Assembly (NCBI GenBank): GCA_030616775.1
Contig: JAUWWQ010000034.1
Span: forward strand, 1 to 45,102
Direction of reading: 5' to 3'
DNA length: 45,102 nucleotides
Source: Planctomycetota bacterium
GTDB lineage: Bacteria > Planctomycetota > Phycisphaerae > UBA1845
Below are positions 33,539-42,273 of the stretch, in pieces. Position 1 is the first letter of the stretch, and each line of letters opens with the position of its first letter. A program made the translations under genes and the position numbers. The notes under the pieces were generated by a model. That model worked only from the letters and a program-made list of their open reading frames with translations. It made no database searches and was not told the DNA's origin.

Positions 33539-33547
33539 TTATCCACA
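33539..33547 (+). promoter_or_regulatory. Perfect DnaA-box sequence
   Basis: TTATCCACA, the DnaA consensus, in the gap after ftsK. Only one perfect copy is seen; a weak match (TGTGGACGT) lies near 33585. On its own it may be chance or a local DnaA regulatory site. Confidence 0.35.
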
Positions 33548-33597
33548 GGCTTTGGGAGTGTGCTTCTTTAGGGGGCTGCGTCGCTGTGGACGTGCTA

Positions 33598-33626
33598 TGG
33601 ACAATGGGGTCCGTATGCTCTATAAT
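33598..33626 (+). promoter_or_regulatory. Near-consensus sigma70 promoter
   Basis: TGGACA (33598-33603), exactly 17 nt, then a perfect TATAAT (33621-33626). Expected start of RNA is about 33632-33634, roughly 245 nt before the next coding start. It is the best promoter-like sequence seen in the window. Confidence 0.7.
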
Positions 33627-33631
33627 GGTCC

Positions 33632-33800
33632 GATTAGGCTCCATCGCCCCATAGCTGTGTGCGTTGCTCACCCGTGGCTGGTGTGGCGGGGTGAGATTAT
33701 CGGGACAAGGCCGGGGCGGCTTTGCCCGCCCTGTTGTCACTTGGAGGCGGAGGGATAGGTTCTGTTTTGCATTGCGTTGAGTAACGCATATTAATCGGCT
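33632..33800 (+). ncRNA. Candidate structured RNA or long leader
   Basis: The expected 5' end CCGATTA (33630-33636) can pair with TAATCGG (33792-33798), closing a domain of about 165 nt. Inside are CTC...CGCC with GGCGGAG (bulged), GACAA...TTGTC around GGGCGG/CCGCCC, and a TGCGTT-GAGT-AACGCA hairpin (33773-33788). Size and closed-ends layout recall 6S RNA, but no family sequence was recognised. It could be the 5' leader of the gene at 33878. No T-tract terminator follows. Confidence 0.35.
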
Positions 33801-33877
33801 AAACTAGGTCAACTGAGGAGGCGGTAGCGGTGCGTCTGCCGTGTCGGTGAATCACTGTGAGGAGAAGGGGACGAGCA

Positions 33878-35233
33878 ATGAAGAGCTTTTCTTGCTGTTT
33901 GTCATTGGTTTTTTTGAGTGTCTGGGTGCTCGGTGCGAGTGGTGTCCCAGCGGCCAAGTTCTCGCTTGTGGCCGTTAGGATTAACGGAACGTGTGTCGGT
34001 GGTGCCGACGCCGGGGAGCATTGCACCAGGGACATCGATTGTGACTCTCCCGGCGTATGCGGGGGTAGTATTGCACCAACGGCCAGCGTGTCTGCTAACC
34101 CTGGAGACAAGATTCAGTGCGAGATATTTGCCTCCGAATGGACGCCGGAGAATCAGGACGAGCCCGTGCTCAGTGAGTTTTCGGTTACGTTCCTCGTCGA
34201 AAAGTTTCAGGCTGTACCCCCCGCACAGGGCGAACTCATACCCTTCAGAGGTCTGCGACCATGCGTGCACAACGACGAGTGTTGGGGCCTGCCTGAGGGC
34301 TGCGTGGGCGGGTTCTGCGTCTCGTCCGACGACAAGGCAGGCGGTGCGTTCATCCGCGTATTGAGGGAGGATTATGTGTTTCTGTGGCCGTGGCCACAGA
34401 TAGGGGGTGTAGACTTTTCTTATAATTATCGATTTGGAGCTGCCCTTTCCAGCCCAAGCAGCGGGCTAGTATATGAGGTCCCCAAGTATTGCGGGACCCT
34501 GATACTGACTGTCTCGGACGACGCCTGCGGTGTGTTCACTGTCGTCATGGAGGATTGTGACCCTCAGCAATCATCCTCCTGTATGCGAGATTTATGGCGG
34601 ATTCCCATCCTCCCACTCGTAGTAGAGCCGCTGACCATCGATGCCGGTGAGGACTGCGGTGGATGCGAAGTAATCGAATCGACGTATCCTCCGAATTGCG
34701 CGCTGGATGCCCGTCAGCTTACCAAGCCGGACGGCACGGCCAGGAAGGGATGGAGCTCAATCGAGTTTACGTTCGAGAACACCGAGGCGAACCCATGCCG
34801 TGATACATCCTACATGACCACCGACAACTTTTCTGTTCGCGAGTATCCTTCGGGGCCTCTCCCTCCCACCATCTCTAGCGTGACGCCGAACGGCAACAAG
34901 ATAACGGCGACGTTGAACAGGCGGATTACGTTGCAAAAGTGGACCTGCGTCACGTATCACGGTCCGGATCCGCCTGGGGACCAAGAGATTTGCTTTGGCC
35001 ATCTGCCGGCTGACGTGAGCAATGACGAAACGAGCGCCCCGGCAGACATCCTGTGGCTGATTGACTGTCTCAACGGTGTCAGAACGTGCGAAGACTACCA
35101 GTGCGACGTTGACCGCAGTGTCATGTGCGGGCCGCCGGACATCCTTCGAGTGATCGACCTACTCAACGGCGCCGAGCAGTACGACCAGTGGCTGAACGAG
35201 TCGATGCCTATCGCGTGCCCGACGGCACCGTAG
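33878..35233 (+). CDS. Secreted protein with one cohesin-like module and dockerin-like tail
   Basis: A 451-residue exported protein (signal peptide MKSFSCCLSLVFLSVWVLGASGVPA). The N-terminal ~230 residues match the repeated module of the protein at 13405-16956: FSLVAVRING, ASEWTPENQDEPVLSEFSVTF, a Cys cluster (CVHNDECWG...GGFC), DYVFLWP, YCGTLILTVSDDACGVFTV. A beta-rich middle follows, then a C-terminal duplication (SAPADILWLIDCLNG and GPPDILRVIDLLNG) that looks like a dockerin pair. Here the DCNxNG repeats are missing. GGAGAAGGGG lies upstream of the start; an earlier in-frame start at 33857 lacks it and would spoil the signal peptide. It has its own likely promoter and terminator. Function unknown; probably extracellular assembly. 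Confidence 0.8.
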   Translation: MKSFSCCLSLVFLSVWVLGASGVPAAKFSLVAVRINGTCVGGADAGEHCTRDIDCDSPGVCGGSIAPTASVSANPGDKIQCEIFASEWTPENQDEPVLSEFSVTFLVEKFQAVPPAQGELIPFRGLRPCVHNDECWGLPEGCVGGFCVSSDDKAGGAFIRVLREDYVFLWPWPQIGGVDFSYNYRFGAALSSPSSGLVYEVPKYCGTLILTVSDDACGVFTVVMEDCDPQQSSSCMRDLWRIPILPLVVEPLTIDAGEDCGGCEVIESTYPPNCALDARQLTKPDGTARKGWSSIEFTFENTEANPCRDTSYMTTDNFSVREYPSGPLPPTISSVTPNGNKITATLNRRITLQKWTCVTYHGPDPPGDQEICFGHLPADVSNDETSAPADILWLIDCLNGVRTCEDYQCDVDRSVMCGPPDILRVIDLLNGAEQYDQWLNESMPIACPTAP

Positions 35234-35292
35234 GCGAGAGTGGTAGAGGGCGCCCCTAACACAATACGTTGGACATTGTCCGACCCGTATTC

Positions 35293-35338
35293 GGTGGCGT
35301 GGCGGCAACAACCTTGGCTGTCACGCCACCGTTTTTTC
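35293..35338 (+). terminator. Rho-independent terminator
   Basis: GGTGGCGTGGC and GTCACGCCACC form an 11-bp stem (one G-U pair), followed by GTTTTTTC. It ends the secreted-protein transcript on the plus strand. The minus strand lacks a T-tract, so it does not serve the convergent SGNH gene. Confidence 0.85.
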
Positions 35339-35366
35339 TCCAGTGACATGTCGTAGGGCGCGAATC

Positions 35367-36791
35367 CTAATGCCCGTTGGCGGTAAGTTCGCTCGTTGGG
35401 ACCATGTCGGCCAGGAACTCGTGGATCGCTTCCGCCACGACCTCGTGGCCGTGGGGTGTCCAATGCTGGTCATATGTGTAATAGACCTGCGTCCCGTCGA
35501 TCGCGGCGTTACCCAACGCCTTCGTCAACCTGATGAAGGGGATCGAATCTCGTCGGCACCAATCACCAACCACGGACTCCTTCGCGTCGACCCATTCCAA
35601 TAGACTCGCCAAAAAAGTTGTTGGTTCGGGCAAATCCTTCTTGTAGCTGATCGCGGTAAATGCCCGCACGTTCCCCGCGGGCAGACGATCCGCGACGATC
35701 GGCAACGTGACATGCGCCTTGGTCGGGGCGTAGACAACGATGAGGCGACAACCTGCCTGCCGGCAGAGCTCATTCATCTCGGTGAGCAGCCGCCGCGTAT
35801 TAAGCCAATGCCTGTCGCGAGAGAAATCCTCCTTACTTTGGCATAGGTCACGCAACTGCTTGGGGGCGAATGCATAGTATTTCGCGCTGGGGCCGGTGGG
35901 GATGGCCAACGGTAGCCAATCGAGGACCTCGATGCCCTTGACCGGGCCGTCACAATTGATGGGGCCGAAGGTGCTGATCAGAAAATTGTCTACTGTGCTG
36001 ATGATGGGCGACTGCTTCAAATGCCTCTTGAGCCGCTTGGAGAAGCTGGGATTCTTGCGCTTCCGATCACTCTTGGCCGACCGGAAATCATTGCCTTCGT
36101 ACAGCATGCAGAGAACGTATCGCGGCTTTAGCGCCAGACCGTACCGCTCCAGCGAGGCAAGGTAGTGCAGCGGGTCGTAACCGGACATCCCCAGGTTGTA
36201 GACGGTAAGGCCGCTTTTTTCCGCAAGCCGCACGGTCCAGGCATGCTCGTCTGATACCTTGGATCCTTCCGCAAAGGAATCCCCCAGGACAACAATGTCA
36301 TACTCCTTAAGGTCGGTTTGATTGCGAAACCCTCGCTTGTCCGTGCGCCCGGTGCAATTCACACTGCCGTACCCCGGCGGCGCTTTCGGATAAGTGCGAT
36401 AGGCCTCCGGCTTATCTTCGAACGTTATCTCAAACCCGGCGTTGACCGGGCGGTGATAGGCCAGGGCGCCGTGCACGTAGTGGCCGGCTCCCGGTGCCCG
36501 CACGACAAAATCAATCACTCCCAGGATGGGGATGAGACACAGCAGCGTAGCCATAACCTGAAACCATCGACGTTTGTATTTTTTGCCGGTGGACCAATCG
36601 ATATAGAAGCTTACCAGCGACACGATCGCGACACCGATGATCCACGTGAAATGCTGTCGCGAATACCTCCCCAGCATTGTATGCCGGTCGCGGGCGATCT
36701 GCTCGACGATATCACTGGGGATCAGCCAAAGCGCCAGGTTGGCCAGGATAACCACAACCAGCCAGATCTTCTGCCTTCGTATCAACTTCAT
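35367..36791 (-). CDS. Membrane-anchored SGNH/GDSL-family hydrolase (O-acyl transfer or hydrolysis)
   Basis: A 474-residue protein with three N-terminal hydrophobic helices (about 8-26, 48-66, 80-100) and a large domain probably outside the membrane. SGNH residues are visible: VVLGDSFAEGS (nucleophile Ser, about residue 171), an Asn-containing YNLGMSGYDP, YEGNDF (about 233) and the catalytic pair in DQHWTPHGH (about 449). The HWTPxGH ending recalls AlgX/AlgJ-type enzymes that acetylate or deacetylate polysaccharides, so a role in modifying an envelope or extracellular glycan is plausible. No partner acyltransferase (MBOAT) is nearby. It stands alone between convergent and same-strand neighbours. 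Ribosome site is weak. Confidence 0.78.
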   Translation of the reverse strand: MKLIRRQKIWLVVVILANLALWLIPSDIVEQIARDRHTMLGRYSRQHFTWIIGVAIVSLVSFYIDWSTGKKYKRRWFQVMATLLCLIPILGVIDFVVRAPGAGHYVHGALAYHRPVNAGFEITFEDKPEAYRTYPKAPPGYGSVNCTGRTDKRGFRNQTDLKEYDIVVLGDSFAEGSKVSDEHAWTVRLAEKSGLTVYNLGMSGYDPLHYLASLERYGLALKPRYVLCMLYEGNDFRSAKSDRKRKNPSFSKRLKRHLKQSPIISTVDNFLISTFGPINCDGPVKGIEVLDWLPLAIPTGPSAKYYAFAPKQLRDLCQSKEDFSRDRHWLNTRRLLTEMNELCRQAGCRLIVVYAPTKAHVTLPIVADRLPAGNVRAFTAISYKKDLPEPTTFLASLLEWVDAKESVVGDWCRRDSIPFIRLTKALGNAAIDGTQVYYTYDQHWTPHGHEVVAEAIHEFLADMVPTSELTANGH

Positions 36792-36853
36792 GACTTCTCG
36801 GGTAGGTGGGCGCCTAGCGCGTCGGTCTAACGGCTATCGTAGACGTTCTTAAG

Positions 36854-37435
36854 CTAAATCGGCCTCACAACGATGGCCTTCGGACTGGTCGGGCAATACA
36901 ACTGGCATACGCCGCAGCCCACGCAGCCCGGTGTCAGCACTGTAGGCGGTCCCTCGCCCCTAAGGCCTATCGCCGTCTCACCCAACGGACATCGATCGAC
37001 ACACAGCGTACACGCTTCACCGCGAGTCTGCACGCAATTCGGTTTGTACACCTCAGCAACTCCCATCCGAATCTTGCGGGGATCATGCACCGGTTGCAGA
37101 GCGCCACTCGGACAGGCTTTCGTGCACATCAGCCCGTCACATACAACACAGGCTGCACGGTCCGGGTCGATGGCCGGCGTTCCTGCGGCATCGCCTTCGC
37201 CCTTGTCGAGTGGGAAGATGGCGTCAGCCGGGCATGCTTCAATGCACCCGCCACAACGGTAGCACGTATCGATGAACTGGGACTCTTCAACTGCCCCCGG
37301 CGGCCGAAGTGCCACCCGCCCCGCAGGAAGATCCATGCGTTGTTCGATGTAGTCTGACAATGGGCGGACAACACGCACGACGGCCTCGCGAAAGAACACA
37401 CGACGTGGTGAGCTGCCGGCCCTATCGGCGGTCAT
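36854..37435 (-). CDS. Ferredoxin-type protein with four 4Fe-4S cluster motifs (NapG/MauM-like)
   Basis: Four cluster-binding motifs appear in order: CYRCGGCIEACP (about residue 58), CVVCDGLMCTKACP (about 94), CTLCVDRCP with an upstream Cys (about 140) and CVGCGVCQLYCP (about 170). This is an electron carrier with multiple clusters, similar to NapG/MauM-type proteins. An N-terminal SPRRVFFREAVVRVVRP resembles the family start but lacks a clear Tat hydrophobic segment. About 193 residues. Start ATG 37435 or GTG 37444; both overlap the end of a small upstream gene, implying coupling. No obvious redox partner lies in the window, so the pathway is unknown. Confidence 0.82.
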   Translation of the reverse strand: MTADRAGSSPRRVFFREAVVRVVRPLSDYIEQRMDLPAGRVALRPPGAVEESQFIDTCYRCGGCIEACPADAIFPLDKGEGDAAGTPAIDPDRAACVVCDGLMCTKACPSGALQPVHDPRKIRMGVAEVYKPNCVQTRGEACTLCVDRCPLGETAIGLRGEGPPTVLTPGCVGCGVCQLYCPTSPKAIVVRPI

Positions 37436-37607
37436 CGGTTTCACATACTCTCAGCGAACACTTACGGTGATCCGGCACGAAAGCGCGGGCGACGGGGATC
37501 AGTGCCGCTATAGCGTCTACGGTGCCCGTCCATGCTTCCCGAACCTTGGGAGATGATACAGTATCGCAAGACTCCCGTCGAAGCTCGACACCCTCAGCCT
37601 GATCCAT
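37422..37607 (-). CDS. Possible 61-residue protein upstream of the ferredoxin gene
   Basis: A short frame beginning MDQAEGVELRR with a good GGAGG site 8 nt upstream, which is the main reason to consider it real. It ends with TAG inside the ferredoxin start region (overlap of about 14-23 nt). The sequence has no recognised domain; it includes Cys residues near positions 14, 50 and 55. It could be a coupled leader peptide or a small partner protein. Confidence 0.4.
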   Translation of the reverse strand: MDQAEGVELRRESCDTVSSPKVREAWTGTVDAIAALIPVARAFVPDHRKCSLRVCETDDRR

Positions 37608-37753
37608 TCGGACAGCCTCCGCACGGCAAGCGCGCAAACATCAATACACACGCTTAATGCGAGCGGAGTCCAACCGATTGGACATAGCCTCCCAGGGCGA
37701 CTATGGTGCCGCCCATGGCGCGGTTATCCTCCGGCGCGGCAGGAAGACACATC

Positions 37754-38698
37754 ATGGGGCAGCGGATCGCGTACGGCACGCTGGCAATCATTCTGCTCGT
37801 GTTGCTTTTCGGGCTCGACATCGCCATTGCCCGTTGGGCTGAGGGACTGGAAGGGGCGGTCGGGGCTCTTCTTAGGCGGGGTAGTCTCCTGCCGTTACTC
37901 TTTCTCGTGATGTTATTGGGTGGGGCGGTTGAGCTGGTTCGTCTCCTGCGCGCCAAGGCGGTGCGTCCTCACGCGGTGTACGCGTACTCTATGATTGCCG
38001 TGCTGGTCCTGACGCCGTGGCTGTCGGCAGCCGGCTGGCTGGGCTCGGGGATCGGGGAGGCCGATGGACTCTACTGGCAAGCGATCTGGGTCGCAGTTGC
38101 GGTCATCGGTGCGGGCATACTTGTCGTAATTCGCCGTGACCCGGAGGGAACGTTCCGCGACATCGGTGCGACGCTCCTTGTGATTCTGCATCTGGGTTTT
38201 TTGGCATCCTTCGGCCTGCTGTTGCGCTGTGGAGGCGGTATACCGGCCCAGGAGGGGGCCTGGCTGCTTTTGGTCGCCGTACTTGTAACCAAAGCCTCGG
38301 ACATCGGGGCATTCTTCGTCGGCTCGGCGTTCGGGCGACACCAGCTCATACCGGCGATAAGCCCGGCCAAATCTATCGAGGGGGTAGTTGGGGGCCTGGC
38401 TGGCAGTGCCCTTGCGGCGATATTGATCAGCAGTGTTAGCCTGCCGGAGTCGTTCGGAATCGAACACAAGCTACGGGAAATCTTGCCTGTCTGGCGGGCT
38501 GTTTTTTTCGGGATCTCCCTGTCAGTTGCTGGCCAATTGGGCGATCTCGTAGAGTCCTGCTTTAAACGTGACGCCGGAATTAAAGACTCGGGCGAGGTGA
38601 TTCCGTGCTTTGGCGGTATACTTGACTTGATCGATAGTCCGGTGTTGGCCATGCCGGTGGCGTGGTTTCTACTGACGGTGGTCTGGACCGCCGTCTAG
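37754..38698 (+). CDS. cdsA: Phosphatidate cytidylyltransferase (CDP-diacylglycerol synthase)
   Basis: CdsA makes CDP-diacylglycerol from phosphatidic acid and CTP, the branch point of phospholipid synthesis. This 314-residue protein has about eight membrane helices. The C-terminal signature is present as ESCFKRDAGIKDSGEVIPCFGG-type sequence, with KR, KD, P, GG and D spaced as in the family (about residues 270-298); it reads LDLID where the classic consensus has a DR pair. VTKASDIGAFFVG and SPAKSIEGVVGG are further family segments. Start at 37754 (MGQRIAYG) has GGCAGGAAG upstream, so earlier in-frame starts are not used. Downstream is phoH, about 100 nt away. Confidence 0.9.
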   Translation: MGQRIAYGTLAIILLVLLFGLDIAIARWAEGLEGAVGALLRRGSLLPLLFLVMLLGGAVELVRLLRAKAVRPHAVYAYSMIAVLVLTPWLSAAGWLGSGIGEADGLYWQAIWVAVAVIGAGILVVIRRDPEGTFRDIGATLLVILHLGFLASFGLLLRCGGGIPAQEGAWLLLVAVLVTKASDIGAFFVGSAFGRHQLIPAISPAKSIEGVVGGLAGSALAAILISSVSLPESFGIEHKLREILPVWRAVFFGISLSVAGQLGDLVESCFKRDAGIKDSGEVIPCFGGILDLIDSPVLAMPVAWFLLTVVWTAV

Positions 38699-38794
38699 AA
38701 TGTGTGCGGCACCGGAGACAAACAGGCTGGAGTGTACCGCCGGACGGCTCGCCGTCGATCGCGCCGGATGATGTGACGGCCAGAGCGAAAGCGC

Positions 38795-39736
38795 TTGGAA
38801 ATCACAATACCCATTGAGGACCCTTCGCGCCAAAGTGCGTTATACGGTACGGCGGATCGGAACCTGCGGCTGATTCGAGCTGCGTTCCACGTTCGGATCA
38901 GCGCCCGCGACAACGCGGTCCGAATCAGCGGATCGGTCGACGCCGTCCACAAGGCCGCCCACGCTATCGAAGCCCTTCAACGCTCGTTGCGGCATCGACC
39001 GGAGCTCAGCGACGAGTTCATTCAGGAGTCCATTCGGCAAGCCGCCAACGATGGCAAGACAGCCAGCGGGGAAACCATCGAGGTGTTTCTCCCGTCCACG
39101 ACGATCGTTCCGAGAGCGGAAGGGCAGCGTGAGTATGTCGAAGGAATTCGGCAGGACGATCTGACGTTCTGCCTGGGACCGGCTGGGACAGGCAAGACAT
39201 ATCTTGCCGTGGCGGTGTCCGTATCACTCCTGAAGCGTCAGAAGATCAAGCGAATCGTACTGGTGCGGCCGGCGGTGGAAGCAGGGGAAAAGCTCGGCTA
39301 CCTTCCGGGCGACCTTCAGGCGAAGGTAAATCCATATCTGCGTCCCCTGTTCGATGCCATGCACGACATGATGACCTTCGATCAGATCAAGCGTTTCATG
39401 CAGAACGACGTAATTGAAGTGATTCCGTTGGCGTTCATGCGGGGACGCACTCTGAACAACGCGGCGATCATTCTGGATGAGGCCCAGAACGCCACTGTGG
39501 CGCAGATGTTGATGTTCCTTACCCGGATGGGGCATCACAGCAAGATGATCGTCACCGGGGATGACAGTCAAAGCGACCTAGCCGACGGTGAGCCGAGCGG
39601 GCTTATCGATGCGGTCCGGAAACTCGAGGGCACCGCTGGTGTCTCCGTGGTGCGCCTGACCAAGCGCGACATCGTCCGGCACCCGTTGGTGCAGAAGGTT
39701 GTGGAGGCCTACGGGCGCAGCGAGCCCGGCGTCTGA
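38795..39736 (+). CDS. phoH: PhoH-family ATPase (YbeZ-like)
   Basis: PhoH/YbeZ proteins are cytoplasmic ATPases that act with YbeY in RNA quality control and rRNA processing. The 313-residue protein has an N-terminal KH-like region (LIRAAFHVRISARDNAVRISG), then the ATPase with Walker A LGPAGTGKTYLA (about residue 130), RPAVEAGEKLGYLPGD, and Walker B AAIILDEAQN (about 227), and VTGDDSQSDL. The start is TTG 38795: an in-frame stop at 38774 excludes longer forms, and no ATG precedes the conserved region. ybeY lies two genes downstream, in keeping with the conserved gene neighbourhood. Confidence 0.94.
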   Translation: MEITIPIEDPSRQSALYGTADRNLRLIRAAFHVRISARDNAVRISGSVDAVHKAAHAIEALQRSLRHRPELSDEFIQESIRQAANDGKTASGETIEVFLPSTTIVPRAEGQREYVEGIRQDDLTFCLGPAGTGKTYLAVAVSVSLLKRQKIKRIVLVRPAVEAGEKLGYLPGDLQAKVNPYLRPLFDAMHDMMTFDQIKRFMQNDVIEVIPLAFMRGRTLNNAAIILDEAQNATVAQMLMFLTRMGHHSKMIVTGDDSQSDLADGEPSGLIDAVRKLEGTAGVSVVRLTKRDIVRHPLVQKVVEAYGRSEPGV

Positions 39737-39856
39737 TGATAAGGCATATGGCGCGATACGGGGTGGTATGCGTGATCCTGTTTGATGGAGCGATCCAGGC
39801 AAGTCGATACATACCGGGTACGGATTGAGACCCGGTAAACGGCGGAGTCCATCACC

Positions 39857-42187
39857 ATGGCATCCTGGATGACAAAACGCAAGATCAGGCGCCAACAGGT
39901 GCGCGAGCAACGCGCCAAAGCGTCGGGTACGTGGCAGACCCGGTTGTTGAGGCGGGTTGCTTCCTGGCCGGTCCTTGTGAGCGCGCTGTTTATTCTTGCG
40001 GCTTCAGCCATCGCGCTTCTCGGGGAGGTCATGCTTGGCTACTCGGTCGGCCAGAATATGGACAAGCCGATCTACGCCCGGGTGGATTTTCAGGTTCCCG
40101 ATGAGGAGCAGACCGCGGCGGACAAGGAAGCGGCCCGAGCGTCGACCCCGAGTTGCTACACGATGAACCCGCCGGCTCTGACCTTCGATCGCATCCGTGC
40201 TGATTTGATGCGAGTCTACCAGGCTGCCGTCGATGCAGACACGTTCGAGAAATATAGCGAAACGCTGGGAGAACTCGGGTGGCCGGCTGTGAGAACAGCG
40301 TACGAGCGTCTCCGCGATCTGGGAGACGAGGCCGGGCGGTCGCGCTTTCAGGGATGGGTCGACGGACTGCCTTTGGAGGAGGAGTACGTCGTTCGGGGCC
40401 TTTTTCGCGAAGACCGCGACCCGGATAGCGCGAAGGACTTCATCCGGCTCGAAATCCCCGAACCACAGGGTGGCAGGACGGTCCTGGACATCCGTCATGC
40501 CGACTTGGTGCCCCACGGCAATGAAAAGGCGTTGCGGGGTACCGCCAGCGCCGCAGCAAGGAAGTTCACTCTGCGCGAGATGACCTCAACCGTAGAGGCA
40601 GTCGTACTGGCTGTGTTACGTGATCAGCCGACCATCCTCTACAACCGAGACCGCACTGTTGCGGAGATGCGCAAGGCGGAGGAGGCGACGCCCGTAGCCC
40701 TGACGACCTACGAGATGGGGAAACCATTCGTAAATCCAGGTGTTCTCGGCCCCGAAGACTACGAGCTGCTTAGGGCAGAGCACACTACATATCTGGAGTT
40801 CATCAATCAGGATGTACCCGAGGCATTCAAAGAGCGGCAGCGAAGGTGGTTGCAGCGATCCGGATTGGTCACATTGGTGACACTGCTTTCCATCGGTTTG
40901 CTCGTCTATACGGGATTGCATCAGCCGCGGGTGTTCGAGATCGGCTCGCGCACGTTGGCGTTCACGGTACTGATGCTGGGCACCCTGCTGGCGGCGCGGG
41001 TGCTTGATATGAACTGGCCTCAAAGACCGGAACTAGTCTACGCTCCGTGCCTGTTGGCGGGCAGCGTTCTGGCGATTGCTTATCCGCGGCGGTTTGCGAT
41101 GGGGGCCACATGCATAATGGCGGTGCTGGTGAGCACCGTGGTCGACGCCGACTTGTTCTTTCTGTTGACGCTGTTTACCGGTGTGGTGGTGGCGGTCTAT
41201 CAGCTCGACGAGATCCGATCGCGGCTGAAGCTGGCCACCTCGGGCGCTGTGACGGCGTTAGCCATCATGGTGGCGTCCGCAGGCGGCGGGTTGACGGAAG
41301 GGCACTCGCCCGGATTCATCATAGAACATGCCGGGTGGGCGGGTGCCTGCGCGCTGTCGGCGCTCTTTGTAGTTTCCGGCATGCTGCCGCTTATCGAACG
41401 GTTGTTCCGCATTGCCACGTCGCTGACGCTCATGGAGTGGCGTGACCCGACACGCAAGTTGTTGCAGCTCTTGGCCCGCGAAGCGCCCGGAACGTACAAC
41501 CACAGCCTTGCTCTGGGTACTCTGGCGCAAGCGGCTTGCGAACGCATCGGTGCCAACGGTCTGCTCGCCCAGGTCGGTGCCCTGTACCATGATATTGGGA
41601 AGATCCACAAGGCTGATTACTTTGCGGAGAATCAGGCGGGGCAGATTAGCCGCCACGATAACCTGGCGCCGACCATGAGCCTGCTGATCATTCTCGGCCA
41701 CGTCAAGGATGGAGTCGAAATGGCCAAGGAATACAAGTTGCCGCGCGTGCTGCACCAGTTCGTCGAAGAGCACCACGGCACGACGGTAGTTCGCTACTTC
41801 CATCACGTGGCCAGTGAGAAGCAACCGCACATCGCCCAGGGTAAGCACGATCGCGAAGTGCCGGAGGCTGGATTCCGCTACAGCGGACCGAAGCCGCGAT
41901 CCCGGGAGTCAGCCGTGCTGATGGTCTGTGACGCTGTGGAAGGAGCAGTCCGGGCTCTCCACGAGCCGACGCCCAGCCGAATTGAGAGCACGGTTCATCA
42001 AATGGTCACCGACCGTCTCAGCGACGGTCAGCTAGACGACTGCGATATTACGTTGAAGGAGATCAGTCAAGTAGAAGACTCGCTGGTCAAGAGCCTGTGT
42101 GCCATCTATCATGGACGAGTGGCGTATCCGAAAGCACGGAAGCCGGTAACAGGGGAACCCTCACAGCAGGAGAGGCTGAGCGTCTGA
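39857..42187 (+). CDS. 7TM HD-domain phosphodiesterase (PgpH/YqfF family)
   Basis: PgpH-type proteins hydrolyse the second messenger c-di-AMP in the bacteria studied; whether this organism uses c-di-AMP is not shown here. The 776-residue protein has one N-terminal helix (about 38-60), a large extracytoplasmic 7TMR-HDED-type region (about 65-325), seven clustered helices (about 335-520) and a cytoplasmic HD domain (about 545-740). The HD motif is complete: YNHSLALGTLA, LYHDIGKIHKADYF (about residue 577), RHDNLAPTMS and VEEHHGTTVVRYF. Position between phoH and ybeY is also seen in Firmicutes (phoH-yqfF-ybeY), which supports the assignment. Confidence 0.92.
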   Translation: MASWMTKRKIRRQQVREQRAKASGTWQTRLLRRVASWPVLVSALFILAASAIALLGEVMLGYSVGQNMDKPIYARVDFQVPDEEQTAADKEAARASTPSCYTMNPPALTFDRIRADLMRVYQAAVDADTFEKYSETLGELGWPAVRTAYERLRDLGDEAGRSRFQGWVDGLPLEEEYVVRGLFREDRDPDSAKDFIRLEIPEPQGGRTVLDIRHADLVPHGNEKALRGTASAAARKFTLREMTSTVEAVVLAVLRDQPTILYNRDRTVAEMRKAEEATPVALTTYEMGKPFVNPGVLGPEDYELLRAEHTTYLEFINQDVPEAFKERQRRWLQRSGLVTLVTLLSIGLLVYTGLHQPRVFEIGSRTLAFTVLMLGTLLAARVLDMNWPQRPELVYAPCLLAGSVLAIAYPRRFAMGATCIMAVLVSTVVDADLFFLLTLFTGVVVAVYQLDEIRSRLKLATSGAVTALAIMVASAGGGLTEGHSPGFIIEHAGWAGACALSALFVVSGMLPLIERLFRIATSLTLMEWRDPTRKLLQLLAREAPGTYNHSLALGTLAQAACERIGANGLLAQVGALYHDIGKIHKADYFAENQAGQISRHDNLAPTMSLLIILGHVKDGVEMAKEYKLPRVLHQFVEEHHGTTVVRYFHHVASEKQPHIAQGKHDREVPEAGFRYSGPKPRSRESAVLMVCDAVEGAVRALHEPTPSRIESTVHQMVTDRLSDGQLDDCDITLKEISQVEDSLVKSLCAIYHGRVAYPKARKPVTGEPSQQERLSV

Positions 42188-42273
42188 GGAATGAGGATTC
42201 CCAATGGCGGATGGCGAATGGCAAGACTGCTCTTTCTCGCTGTTCCGGGTTCGATATCTGCATTGACAGTCTA

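Noticed and set aside
33463-33877. Replication origin, because of the DnaA box and AT-richer sequence
   Set aside because: Only one good box, no dnaA, dnaN or gyrB nearby, and no AT-rich unwinding tract.
42097-42273. Long N-terminal extension of YbeY
   Set aside because: It would overlap the HD-domain gene by about 90 nt and reads as low-complexity sequence unlike any YbeY; the start at 42274 or 42211 fits better.
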